IMG/VR virus record: IMGVR_UViG_3300034110_000722
Location: 1 to 51,804 of that record
DNA length: 51,804 bases
Origin: a virus
Strand: one strand, 5' to 3'
The notes beneath the pieces were generated by a model. The model had not been told where the DNA came from. It saw only the letters and a list, made by a program, of their open reading frames with translations, and searched no databases. Below are positions 39,087 to 47,116 of this stretch, piece by piece. Each line of letters opens with the position of its first letter. Position 1 is the stretch's first letter. The position numbers and the translations under genes are program-made.

Positions 39087-40328
39087 TTAGCCGAGCAGGA
39101 GCGAAATATGCTCCGTTTTCGATGCGTGAGTCCCCCACGCCAGACCGATCTCACCGTACATCATACGATAGCCGGGATACACAGCGAACTCGAAGGTGAG
39201 GCCGCTGCGCGGATCAGTCACGGTCGTCACGTCGATCGCCAGATCACCCTGAACCGGGCGAGCAGGCGGGCGGGCGGCGAGGTGCAGCGCATCCATCGAG
39301 AAGCCGACACCAGCGACATTGTAGCTGGCCGTGCGGGTGATCGCAGTCGTCGAAGCGGGGATCGCCTGACGAAGACCCGGAGCAGCGAGGACGATGGTGC
39401 CTCCACCCGACACGTCCGCGTCACCCGACACGAGCAGGTAACGATTGGCATCACCAGCGAACGACACCACGTCACCAGCGACGAACGTGCCGGTGCCTGC
39501 CGAAGCGAGCGTGATGGTGGTCGCGCCGACAGCGTAGCCGGCGTTGTTCGTGGTTGCGCTGGTTGCGGTGCCTGCGGTGTGCGAGCGAGCCTGACCGGTT
39601 TCCTTGACCGAGAAGCCGAAGATGTCGAGCAGTTCGCCCTGACGCAGCGTCATCTGATCGCCAGCTTCGTTCACGCGGGTCAGGTTCTTCACCGAACGCA
39701 GGTTCGCACCGGCGCTGGTGTTGAGGACCATCGAACGACCGGTCATCGGCGCACCGTTGTCGTCAAGGATCTTGCGAACCTGAGCGACATCGTTGAGGTG
39801 ATCGACACTGGTGCCAAACGGGGTGGTGCCAGCGGTGCCCCATGCACGCGATGCAGCGATGCGAGCAGTGGTCGCCAGATCACCTTCGACCTCGTTGGTG
39901 AGGGTGCGAAGCGCCTGAGCGATGATCATCGCCTGAGCCGACTGGTAGTTCGGGCCAGAACCAGCATTCAGAGCGCGCTGTTCTTCACCGACGAAGTTGA
40001 ACTTCGCAGCACGTGCCTTGGTGATGGTCATGGTGCCGGTGTCGAACACGTTGTCGTTGTTCGAGGGCGGGGTCATCGCGGGAACGATGTCGCTCGCGGT
40101 CTGCGGCGGTGCGATCGGATAGGTGACGGTCTGGCCGACAGCAGCAGCTTCGACACCAGGCGCACGCATCACGGACGGAATATAACCGACGAGTTCGCGC
40201 GACACCACGTCCATTGCGGTGTAGATGTCACCGAGGATTTCGGTCAGTGTGTTGGCGTATGCGTAGGCGGACAGGTTGCCGATCATCGGCGCAGTGCGCG
40301 CACGCAGAATGTTCTTCATGTTGGACAT
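39087..40328 (-). CDS. Major capsid (coat) protein, P22 coat-like
   Basis: 413 residues; ATG 40328 follows GAGGCTCGTC. ANTLTEILGDIYTAMDVVSR with VGYIPSVMR, EEQRALNAGSGPNYQ, NEVEGDLATTARIAASRAWG and QVRKILDDNGAP fit P22 coat-like HK97-fold subunits. A beta insertion (about 255-330) is rich in Thr/Gly. It has its own promoter, structured leader and terminator. N-terminal KNILRARTAPMIGNLSAYAY resembles other phage leaders. Confidence 0.82.
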   Translation of the reverse strand: MSNMKNILRARTAPMIGNLSAYAYANTLTEILGDIYTAMDVVSRELVGYIPSVMRAPGVEAAAVGQTVTYPIAPPQTASDIVPAMTPPSNNDNVFDTGTMTITKARAAKFNFVGEEQRALNAGSGPNYQSAQAMIIAQALRTLTNEVEGDLATTARIAASRAWGTAGTTPFGTSVDHLNDVAQVRKILDDNGAPMTGRSMVLNTSAGANLRSVKNLTRVNEAGDQMTLRQGELLDIFGFSVKETGQARSHTAGTATSATTNNAGYAVGATTITLASAGTGTFVAGDVVSFAGDANRYLLVSGDADVSGGGTIVLAAPGLRQAIPASTTAITRTASYNVAGVGFSMDALHLAARPPARPVQGDLAIDVTTVTDPRSGLTFEFAVYPGYRMMYGEIGLAWGTHASKTEHISLLLG

Positions 40329-40362
40329 GACGAGCCTCATGGTTGGAGATTTGGGGTTTTCG

Positions 40363-40418
40363 GCCCGTTCATCTCGAACTGCGGCTCAGTGCCCGATCAT
40401 CACGATCTGCGGCTGAGT
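40363..40418 (-). other. Tandem 28-nt hairpin repeat in coat mRNA leader
   Basis: Two adjacent 28-base units (40363-40390 and 40391-40418) differ at four sites. In the small hairpin the changes are compensatory: GTTC...GAAC in one unit, GATC...GATC in the other, each with a 5-base loop. The region is the 5' leader of the coat mRNA. It could act in stability or translation control. Confidence 0.6.
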
Positions 40419-40422
40419 GTGA

Positions 40423-40451
40423 GTGATATGCTATGTTGCGGCGGGTGTCAA
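40423..40451 (-). promoter_or_regulatory. Coat gene promoter
   Basis: Perfect TTGACA (40451-40446), 17-base spacer, TATCAC (40428-40423). Start point about 40416, giving an 88-base leader. Same -10 and spacing as the promoter at 13771. Confidence 0.78.
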
Positions 40452-40469
40452 ACCGGTAACACCCGCCGC
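40438..40469. other. 11-bp perfect hairpin overlapping the coat promoter
   Basis: GCGGCGGGTGT and ACACCCGCCGC form a perfect 11-base stem with a 10-base loop, eight bases after the scaffold stop. No T tract follows. The coat -35 box lies in the hairpin, so transcription and promoter use may interfere. Confidence 0.6.
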
Positions 40470-40476
40470 ACGCAAA

Positions 40477-41289
40477 TTAGTCAACGACCTTCAGTTCACC
40501 CTTGGCGACCTTCTGACCGATGCTCGCCTTTTCCATCGGCCCCAGCTTGTCATAGTCGGCGCGCTTCATCACGTTGCCGCCGCCACGATTGCCACCTGCG
40601 CCGCCCGAACCGCTGCCGCTTGCGGTGGGTGCGCGCAGCAGTTGATCCTTGTCCTGGCGCTCGCTGATGAACATCTCAAATGCTTCATCGACCGAAGCGA
40701 TCTCGCCGCGCGAGTTGTAGATCACATCACCGTTCGGACGCACCGGCACAAGCTGACCGTCTTCGATCTTGAAGCGATCGCTGTATGCAGCAGTGACGAA
40801 ATCCTGCGGCACAGCCAGTCGCTCACTGAGGAACTTGCTGCTGGTGAACGCATTCTTGCGTAGCAGGTTGTCGCGGTCGCGCTCGATCTGCGTCAGCTTC
40901 TCGTCGCGTTCCTTCAGTTGCGTTTCATACTGCGAGGTGATCGACTGCTTGATCTTGTCGATTTCACCCTTCTCGACCATCTTACTCAGGTCGAGATCCT
41001 TGGTCTTCTCGATTGCATCACGCGCTGCATCAGGGTCGAGATCACCGAACTTGGCGAGTTTGTCCTGTGCTTCCTTGGCAGCGCGCCGATGTGCGGCACT
41101 CTCGCTGTTGATGCGCTGGATGTAACCACCCGCGATTGCGGTTTCCTTGCCGCTGTCGTCGAGCATGATCGGGTTACCGGATGCGTCAGTGACGAGGTTG
41201 CCGCTGTCGTCGGTCTTCCAGCCTGCCTTGTTGTCGTAGGCGAGCGCGGTGAGTGCCGTGGTGAGGCTCAGGACGGTGAGACGCTTCAT
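40477..41289 (-). CDS. Scaffolding protein (DUF6651-like)
   Basis: 270 residues. Helical, strongly charged (AKFGDLDPDAARDAIEKTKD, KERDEKLTQIERDRDNLLRK), then KFLSERLAVPQDFVTAAYSD, a Gly-rich linker and basic tail. Place before the coat gene and composition fit a scaffold. Start MKRLTVLSLTTALTALAYDN; GAGGAAACACC precedes ATG. Confidence 0.75.
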   Translation of the reverse strand: MKRLTVLSLTTALTALAYDNKAGWKTDDSGNLVTDASGNPIMLDDSGKETAIAGGYIQRINSESAAHRRAAKEAQDKLAKFGDLDPDAARDAIEKTKDLDLSKMVEKGEIDKIKQSITSQYETQLKERDEKLTQIERDRDNLLRKNAFTSSKFLSERLAVPQDFVTAAYSDRFKIEDGQLVPVRPNGDVIYNSRGEIASVDEAFEMFISERQDKDQLLRAPTASGSGSGGAGGNRGGGNVMKRADYDKLGPMEKASIGQKVAKGELKVVD

Positions 41290-41317
41290 GGTGTTTCCTC
41301 TGGTTGGTTCTGAGCGA

Positions 41318-41346
41318 TACTTACCGCATGGATAGCATGGGTGCAA
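41318..41346 (-). promoter_or_regulatory. Scaffold gene promoter
   Basis: TTGCAC (41346-41341), 17-base spacer, TAAGTA (41323-41318). The 14-mer ATGCGGTAAGTATC around the -10 is identical to one before the operon at 13721. Start point about 28 bases before ATG. Confidence 0.6.
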
Positions 41347-41357
41347 GCCCTGTCGGA

Positions 41358-42875
41358 CTATGCCAACGGCTCCACGTCCTCACCCGTCCCCGGCGTATCA
41401 GCCAGCAGCCGGATGCGCTCACGCTCCATCGTGAAGTTGCTGGACAGGATGCCGCGCCGCTTCAGTTCCTCGCAATACGTCTCGTGGCTGATGTCGCCGC
41501 GAGTGCGGGCACTGTCCAGTGCGCCGAGGTCTTCGCCTTCCATCCAGTCGTCGAACTCTGCAAAGACGTGAACGGTCGGGTCATAGTCGATACCCATCCA
41601 CTTTGAGGTCAGCAGCAGCGCGTTCTCAAGCGCGTTGGACAGCATCAGCGCCCACGCCTTCACCGCGCTCTTGGCCTTCCCAGCTGCGACTGCTGCTGTG
41701 ATGACCGTGATGTTGCTGCTTGACGCGGTGAGCGGCTGACGGCCCAACTCGCGCAACCGGCGCTCGGTTGCTTCAATGCGCGCTTCGAGGAACTTGAGCG
41801 ACTCCGAACCAGGCTCGACATATGCCCAATTCCCCGCAGGTCCACCATCGTCGCGCGGCGGCGACCACAGCACGCGGTTCGGGCCGACAGCGATCTTGGT
41901 CTGCGGCTTCCCGTCGCGTCCGTTCGGCGGCTTGATCCCGTTCGCAGCGAGCATCGGGTATGCAGTCAACTGGCTCGCGTGCTCAAGCCCTGTCTCCTGC
42001 CGGAACATTTGGATCTGCAACTCGACGGCAGCACGCATGGGCGGCACGAAGCGCCACTGACGGCCCTCGCGCCGCCCCGTGACGAACGGAACAAGCGGAA
42101 TCTCACCGATGCTGATCTCACCACTGTCGAGCAGGAAGTATTCCTTCTGCTTCGTGGTGTCGTTGACAGCTTTCTGCCAGAGTTGCCATGTGACACCGAG
42201 ATCAGTCCGCTCAAAGATGCGGACATGATCGGGATCACCCGGCTCGAAAATCTTGATGTAGGTCAGCACTTCGTCGCTGCCGATCATTTTGCTGCGCACG
42301 TCAAGGACGTTGCGAGCCAGAATGTGCGTCCAGTACGGGCGCAGACCCTGAGCGCGTGCTTCAGCGATGGTCAGTGGTCGATCCGCTTCGACCTTGCTGT
42401 AATCGACCATGATCCAGTCGATTGCGTGATTGATCCCGTTGAAGAACACCTGCGATGCGAAGACGGTCAGGTTGCTACCCGACCCATCCACATTGTAGCA
42501 GAAATCCTCAATCTCGTCGGGGATACCGTCATCTTCGGTGTCTTCGGTTGCGTCGGTCTGATCGCTGACGAGTTGAACAGGCTGCTCGAACGGCTTGCCT
42601 GCAAGCGATTCCGCAATGTCCGAATACACGTTCGTCATCACCGCACAGGACGAGCGAAATTTGTAGTCTTCTGCTTCCTCGTCACGGAACTTCGGCAGGA
42701 ACTCGTCGAAGTGCATTTTCATGCCTTCGATGCCGTCGAGCACCGCATCCACCTTTTCGTGGTATCGGAACATGAACGCGCTGTCGGTCGAGCGCTTCTC
42801 CATCACATCGACAGCAACGCCGCCGCTGGGTGGTGCGGACGCATAGGCTGCGGCGGTGAGCGGACGGAGTTTCAT
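41358..42875 (-). CDS. Portal protein (DUF4055-like)
   Basis: 505 residues from ATG 42875. The chain DEFLPKFRDEEAEDYKFRSS, SLAGKPFEQPVQLVSD, ISIGEIPLVPFVTGRREGRQ, ELQIQMFRQETGLEHASQLT and FLEARIEATERRLRELGRQP follows DUF4055-type portals. It forms the DNA-entry ring. Start MKLRPLTAAAYASAPPS is one of the shared leaders. 35-base gap to the terminase. Confidence 0.78.
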   Translation of the reverse strand: MKLRPLTAAAYASAPPSGGVAVDVMEKRSTDSAFMFRYHEKVDAVLDGIEGMKMHFDEFLPKFRDEEAEDYKFRSSCAVMTNVYSDIAESLAGKPFEQPVQLVSDQTDATEDTEDDGIPDEIEDFCYNVDGSGSNLTVFASQVFFNGINHAIDWIMVDYSKVEADRPLTIAEARAQGLRPYWTHILARNVLDVRSKMIGSDEVLTYIKIFEPGDPDHVRIFERTDLGVTWQLWQKAVNDTTKQKEYFLLDSGEISIGEIPLVPFVTGRREGRQWRFVPPMRAAVELQIQMFRQETGLEHASQLTAYPMLAANGIKPPNGRDGKPQTKIAVGPNRVLWSPPRDDGGPAGNWAYVEPGSESLKFLEARIEATERRLRELGRQPLTASSSNITVITAAVAAGKAKSAVKAWALMLSNALENALLLTSKWMGIDYDPTVHVFAEFDDWMEGEDLGALDSARTRGDISHETYCEELKRRGILSSNFTMERERIRLLADTPGTGEDVEPLA

Positions 42876-42910
42876 GGTGGTTGGATAGCGTATCAGAGGC
42901 TGCGATGCAA

Positions 42911-44623
42911 TCACCCTGAATACCCCCCGATCTGAAGCGCACCCGCGCCGCTGTTCGGTGCAGGTGCGAAACACATCACCGTTGCGTCGGCCAAGTTGGG
43001 GCTTCGCGTACCCGCAGGACTCTTATCGACGAGCAGGCGCAAGCTACTCGTGCTGCGCTTACTCTGCACCTGAGCCAATTCTTTCATCAACTGCGGCAGC
43101 ACAGTAATGTCGGAACTCAGCGAAATCAACTCACCGCCATCATACAGGTCGCCGTGCGTGCGCGCTCGCCACGTCTTGTAGAACCGAGCGCGCACCGACC
43201 ACCACGCCTGAGCCTTGAAGTTGTGGTAGAAGTCGCGGTTCAGCGGGCTGTTGTCGTCCCCCTCAATGACACGCTCGAACGGGCGCAACACCGCGCCGCC
43301 CGCGTTCCAAGGTGTCAGGACGAACTCATCCGCATCGACTGCGCCGCTCTCGACCAGCCGGTTGAACTCGCTCTTGACCCCCGACCCGATGCCAATCGCG
43401 TCATATTGAATCTCAATGCCGCGCAAGCGTCGGTCGCGCAGATCGGCCAGCATGTTGCGGGTCGTGACACCAGGATCACGCTCGCCCCAATCGCGCGCAT
43501 GACGCAGGACGTAACCCTGTCGCAGTGCGATCGCGTTCTTGTCCGCACCCTCGTCAGCCACGTCGAGACCGGCCATCCAATGCTCGGACTGAGCGATTGC
43601 AGCGAGTGCCGGGATGTGCAGGTGTGCATCAACCGCTGCGGTGATCCACTCGTAGGAGATGATCGTGTTCTCGACCGCTGCCGAGTAGTTGCGATCCACT
43701 TCCTGCGCGAAGACGTGCTGCATCCCCTCGCGCTCGGCTTTGGCCTTGCGCTGGTCATACCATTCCTGCGTTTTCTCAGGGTGATCGCGCCAGTCCATGA
43801 TGAACACTCGCGGCGTGCCCTTGGGTATCTGCGCTCCGGGATACCATATCTCGCCCGACTCGCGGCGACGATGAAACACGTTGCCGAGACCGTTCACGCT
43901 GCTGATGTCGATCTGGACATCGGTGTTGTCACCGAGCGCCGCTTCAATCAGTTCCGGTCGTTCGTAATGGGCCGCTTCATCCTTGAAATACCGTGACTTA
44001 CGACCACCACGACCGATATTGTCGCCGCTCTCGCCTGAGATAATCGAGCCGTTTTCCTCGTTGATGATCTTCATCAGCGCTGTGGACCAACGGGGTCGAA
44101 ACTCAGGCGGAAGGCGGCGGATAATCAACCGCATCTTCTCGAAAATGCTATCAGCATCACCCAGCTTGTCCACCAGATCCTGCTTGCGTGACCCCCAGCC
44201 GGTTGCGTCGTTCGGGATGTATTTGAGACACCAGACGCAGTATGCGCAGGCGAGCCATGTTGCACCCATGTCGCGCGCTTTTTCGATCAGACCGCTCTCA
44301 CCGTCGCGTCGTAGCGCCTCGAAAAACTCGATCAGTTCAGCCTGTTTCGCAAAGAATACGAAGGGCATCCACTTGTTTTGTTTTTTCCGAGGATTGAACG
44401 TGTCGCACCAGTGCTGAATCCACTCAGCGGGACGTGTGCTGTAATATGCGTCGGCTGCTGCGAGTGCTTGTCGATCCTGTCGTAGCACTGTCAGCGTTTG
44501 AATGCGCCAAGCGTAAACACCCGTGTAATCAGGGGGCCATTCCTCGTGTTGCAACGTACGAGGCTTCCACGGTGTTACAAGTCGCTCGGTGTGCTCAGGT
44601 GGTGCGAACAGATCGGGTGTCAC
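42911..44623 (-). CDS. Terminase large subunit
   Basis: 570 residues from GTG overlapping the upstream stop. ATPase: IEKARDMGATW (113-123) as non-canonical Walker A, SRYFKDEAAH (210-219) with Walker B DE. Nuclease: MAGLDVADEGADKNAIAL (D354), EIQYDAIGIGSG (D408), SPNLADATVM (D546). It translocates and cuts phage DNA. The class cannot settle whether ends are cohesive or headful. Confidence 0.88.
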   Translation of the reverse strand: MTPDLFAPPEHTERLVTPWKPRTLQHEEWPPDYTGVYAWRIQTLTVLRQDRQALAAADAYYSTRPAEWIQHWCDTFNPRKKQNKWMPFVFFAKQAELIEFFEALRRDGESGLIEKARDMGATWLACAYCVWCLKYIPNDATGWGSRKQDLVDKLGDADSIFEKMRLIIRRLPPEFRPRWSTALMKIINEENGSIISGESGDNIGRGGRKSRYFKDEAAHYERPELIEAALGDNTDVQIDISSVNGLGNVFHRRRESGEIWYPGAQIPKGTPRVFIMDWRDHPEKTQEWYDQRKAKAEREGMQHVFAQEVDRNYSAAVENTIISYEWITAAVDAHLHIPALAAIAQSEHWMAGLDVADEGADKNAIALRQGYVLRHARDWGERDPGVTTRNMLADLRDRRLRGIEIQYDAIGIGSGVKSEFNRLVESGAVDADEFVLTPWNAGGAVLRPFERVIEGDDNSPLNRDFYHNFKAQAWWSVRARFYKTWRARTHGDLYDGGELISLSSDITVLPQLMKELAQVQSKRSTSSLRLLVDKSPAGTRSPNLADATVMCFAPAPNSGAGALQIGGYSG

Positions 44624-44874
44624 TCGTCATCACCGTCGATGCACTCGATCAATTGTCGCTTGACGCATTCCAGCGCACCTATCGTTGAGTAGCCACCCGG
44701 TTTGCCAGCGACCCAATAACCGCACCGAGCGGTGTGCAGGACGTAAACGGCTGTCAGACCAATAATCTCGCCGCGCTCGGCTTGTTGCAGCATGTCGCGC
44801 AGTGCATCGACCGTCGATTGCACAACTTCCGGTTCATAGGTGATAGCCCCCGGCAGTGCTGTAACATTGCTCAC
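44620..44874 (-). CDS. Small hypothetical protein (84 aa)
   Basis: From GTG overlapping the small terminase stop. Helical start VVQSTVDALRDMLQQAERGE, then IIGLTAVYVLHTARCGYWVA and IGALECVKRQLIECI. Resembles small phage proteins of unknown role seen near early genes. Lies between the two terminase genes. Confidence 0.5.
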   Translation of the reverse strand: MSNVTALPGAITYEPEVVQSTVDALRDMLQQAERGEIIGLTAVYVLHTARCGYWVAGKPGGYSTIGALECVKRQLIECIDGDDE

Positions 44875-45503
44875 CCGTCATCTCCGATCAGTCGCGCGTA
44901 TGCTTCACCTGCTTCGGTGGCGCTGACACCTTCAGTCAGAGCAGGTGCTTCCTGTGCTGCACGGTCGGCGCGACGGGACGGATTGTCGCCATCGTCCAGA
45001 CCGAGATATGCCGCCCACATCTTGAGAGCGGCCATTTTGTCGTGTGCCTGAATTTTGACCTTGGTGCGGCTGTTGTTCAGATTGTCAGTCTGCTCGACCT
45101 CGATCTGCTTGATTGCACCGGACTGCTCGGCCTGGCGCAGACGTGCCATGTCGAACTGCGGATGACCAAGCGCATCGACGGTGAAAAACTCCGTCAGGTC
45201 GAACTGAGCAATCGTGACCACCTCACGAATCCAGTGTTCTTCGGTGATCTCATTCGCATCAGCGCGCTGCAACACCTGCTCGGTGATAGCCGCCTGCACG
45301 AGTGGTCGATCCAGCCAGCCGTGATGATCCCGCTGCCGCAGCGCGTCGGGCACAGGGTGTCGCAGGGCAAGCCGGATCGACCGGTTTGCCACCCGCGCCG
45401 CTTCAGCCAGTGCATCAACCAGCTGATCGACGAACCGCCGCTCTGCTGCTGAGATCTGACCGTATGCGGACTGAAACATGCCTTGTGGTGCCAATGCGTT
45501 CAT
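44871..45503 (-). CDS. Terminase small subunit
   Basis: 210 residues. ISAAERRFVDQLVDALAEAA, a helical N-terminal DNA-binding part, VQAAITEQVLQRADANEITE and a C-terminal KMAALKMWAAYLGLDD match small terminases of the Terminase_2 type. It selects phage DNA for packaging. Encoded just before TerL. Confidence 0.75.
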   Translation of the reverse strand: MNALAPQGMFQSAYGQISAAERRFVDQLVDALAEAARVANRSIRLALRHPVPDALRQRDHHGWLDRPLVQAAITEQVLQRADANEITEEHWIREVVTIAQFDLTEFFTVDALGHPQFDMARLRQAEQSGAIKQIEVEQTDNLNNSRTKVKIQAHDKMAALKMWAAYLGLDDGDNPSRRADRAAQEAPALTEGVSATEAGEAYARLIGDDG

Positions 45504-45536
45504 TGTCGCACTGATACGGGCGATACACCCGTGGGG

Positions 45537-45731
45537 TCAAGATTTTAAGTGTTGTCTCAACTCAAGCACAAGCGCTTCTAACGCTTCCACCTGATCGCGC
45601 AAGTGCATCTCAGAACGAATTGTGCCGCTCGGATCGCAGTCTGTTTCCAGCATCATGATGTACCTGCGCACGTTTTCCGGCAGGGCTTTGAAATCGTCAC
45701 TTGTGAGCCGTGGTCGGTCCTCAGCCATCAT
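45537..45731 (-). CDS. Small helical protein (64 aa)
   Basis: MMAEDRPRLTSDDFKALPEN then VRRYIMMLETDCDPSGTIRS and a leucine-rich coiled end (VEALEALVLELRQHL). A common small phage family without known role. ATGA overlap with the gene before it. Confidence 0.6.
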   Translation of the reverse strand: MMAEDRPRLTSDDFKALPENVRRYIMMLETDCDPSGTIRSEMHLRDQVEALEALVLELRQHLKS

Positions 45732-46027
45732 TCCACCTCATCAAACCGCTGACCAATACGACCGCTCGCTCCATAGCGACCCATGCCGCGCCGTCGCACC
45801 TGCTTGCGGTAATTCTCACTCGGCATCACTGTCACGACTGTCCAGCCTTGCAGCACGATGCGCTGACCACCATGCAGACGGACGAACCGAGCGCCGATCT
45901 CAGCAGCGCACCGGACGGCAGGGCTGTCGAGGGCTGTTGCAGCCTGCTCAGGTGTTACAGGTGCGACACGCTCGATGTAGCGCTCGATTGCGTGGATTGT
46001 TACATGCACGTGCTGCTCGTCGGTCAT
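45728..46027 (-). CDS. Small hypothetical protein (99 aa)
   Basis: VHVTIHAIERYIERVAPVTP is a pattern found in phage and plasmid proteins (HAIxRYxERV, distantly like BrnT/DUF4258-type RNases), followed by a beta RIVLQGWTVVTVMPSENYRK. RNase function would be speculation. Start overlaps the micro-gene stop. Confidence 0.5.
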   Translation of the reverse strand: MTDEQHVHVTIHAIERYIERVAPVTPEQAATALDSPAVRCAAEIGARFVRLHGGQRIVLQGWTVVTVMPSENYRKQVRRRGMGRYGASGRIGQRFDEVE

Positions 46028-46185
46028 GGGCTGTATCGCAATGCGTTACCGAGCGCACCCTGAGCAGTGTCGCCGCATTGTATTACCGTGACGCGACCTG
46101 CTGCGTCGTAGCCAGTGCATTTCCATGCGTTCAGAGTCCTGCTGGTTGCTTCAGGGTGATGCAGCAGTTCGTATCTAACGGTCAT
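46024..46185 (-). CDS. Small hypothetical protein (53 aa)
   Basis: From the second of two ATGs (MTVRYELLHHPEATSRTLNA), with GAGGGAG 3-6 bases before; stop overlaps the next start (ATGA). Beta-rich, WKCTGYDAAGRVTVIQCGDT. No family recognised. Fills a gap that would otherwise be unusually long. Confidence 0.58.
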   Translation of the reverse strand: MTVRYELLHHPEATSRTLNAWKCTGYDAAGRVTVIQCGDTAQGALGNALRYSP

Positions 46186-46390
46186 CATACTCCCTCTCGC
46201 CTGTGCAGATGCGTGCTGCTACCGTCTCAACGATCTCAGCAATACCCCTGCGGTCGCGGCCATGCAACAGTCCGAGACCGATGCAAAGACTCTCAATGAT
46301 GACCCACTGCGCCGCTTCATCCTGCGTGTGACGCGCGAGCAGCGGCATGACCTCTCGGACGGTGGTGTTGTGTGCTTGGCTGGGGGTCAC
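46175..46390 (-). CDS. Small hypothetical protein (71 aa)
   Basis: From GTG overlapping the stop of the Ala-rich gene (GTGA). Helical: TVREVMPLLARHTQDEAAQW and IESLCIGLGLLHGRDRRGIA. No family recognised. Confidence 0.5.
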   Translation of the reverse strand: MTPSQAHNTTVREVMPLLARHTQDEAAQWVIIESLCIGLGLLHGRDRRGIAEIVETVAARICTGEREYDDR

Positions 46391-47103
46391 AGTGTCACCA
46401 CAGGTGCTTCAGCGATTAGACGAAGCAGTGTGTCGCGCTGTCTCAGTCGAGCATGAGCAGCAGCAGCATAAGCAGCACGAGCAGCAGTGTCAGCAGCACG
46501 AGCAGCATAAGCAGCAGCGCGAGCAGCAGCATCAGCAGCGCGAGCAGCAACATAAGCAGCAGCGCGAGCAGCAACATAAGCAGCAGCGCGAGCAGCAGCA
46601 TGAGCAGCAGCGCGAGCATCAGCATCAGCAGCGCGAGCAGCAGCATCAGCAGCGCGAGCAGCAGCGCGAGCAGCAGCGCGAGCAGCAGCAGCAGCGCGCG
46701 ACCATTCACCGCCTGCTGCGAGTTTGTCCATGCCAGCGATCACAGCGTCGATCTCGGGCATCTGCACGGGCAAGGCGCGCAACTCGCTCGCCAGAAAAGC
46801 CCAGTGTACCCGCGACAGATCCTTGCCGTCACAGCCGATCGCAGCAGGCAAACCAGCAAAGAAATGCTTGGCTTCAGCGGGCGGAAGTGCCTCAAAAATC
46901 CCTTCAGCGATCCGAAGCAAGGGTAGTGTCAGACCGAACTGCTCGATTGCCACCGTGGGGTCGCTGCTGTGGGACAGGCAACCGATGAAGCACCCGCGCC
47001 CGTTGTCCCAGTAGGTGCCCTGCACAACCTGATCGGCTGCAACGTGTGCTGCGACCTGAGCGGTGAGGACGTCGAAATTCTTGGTGAGTATGCTGGTGGT
47101 CAT
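46387..47103 (-). CDS. Phage protein with Ala/Arg repeat tail
   Basis: 238 residues; ATG 47103 follows AACAGGAGAC. Residues 1-130 match a known phage family: a GTYWDNGRGCFIGCLSHSSD motif, helical core, and VHWAFLASELRA. Residues 140-220 are almost only Ala with regularly spaced Arg/Asp (ARAAARAADAAARAADADAR), expected to form a long helix. The DNA there is a degenerate GCAGCN repeat. Tail length probably varies between relatives. Function unknown. Confidence 0.68.
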   Translation of the reverse strand: MTTSILTKNFDVLTAQVAAHVAADQVVQGTYWDNGRGCFIGCLSHSSDPTVAIEQFGLTLPLLRIAEGIFEALPPAEAKHFFAGLPAAIGCDGKDLSRVHWAFLASELRALPVQMPEIDAVIAGMDKLAAGGEWSRAAAAARAAARAAARAADAAARAADADARAAAHAAARAAAYVAARAAAYVAARAADAAARAAAYAARAADTAARAAYAAAAHARLRQRDTLLRLIAEAPVVTL

Positions 47104-47116
47104 AGTGTGTCTCCTG

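Noticed and set aside
39030-40667. 545-codon + strand frame opposite the coat gene
   Set aside because: Shadow frame of a high-GC gene: Arg/Gly/His-rich, no ribosome site, and the coat protein on the other strand is clear.
41979-42935. 318-codon + strand frame opposite the portal gene
   Set aside because: Antisense shadow without start signal or recognisable domain.
46443-46709. Leu-rich and Ser-rich frames in the GCAGCN repeat (both strands)
   Set aside because: Alternative readings of the same triplet repeat; the Ala frame is joined to a conserved N-terminal domain and a good start.
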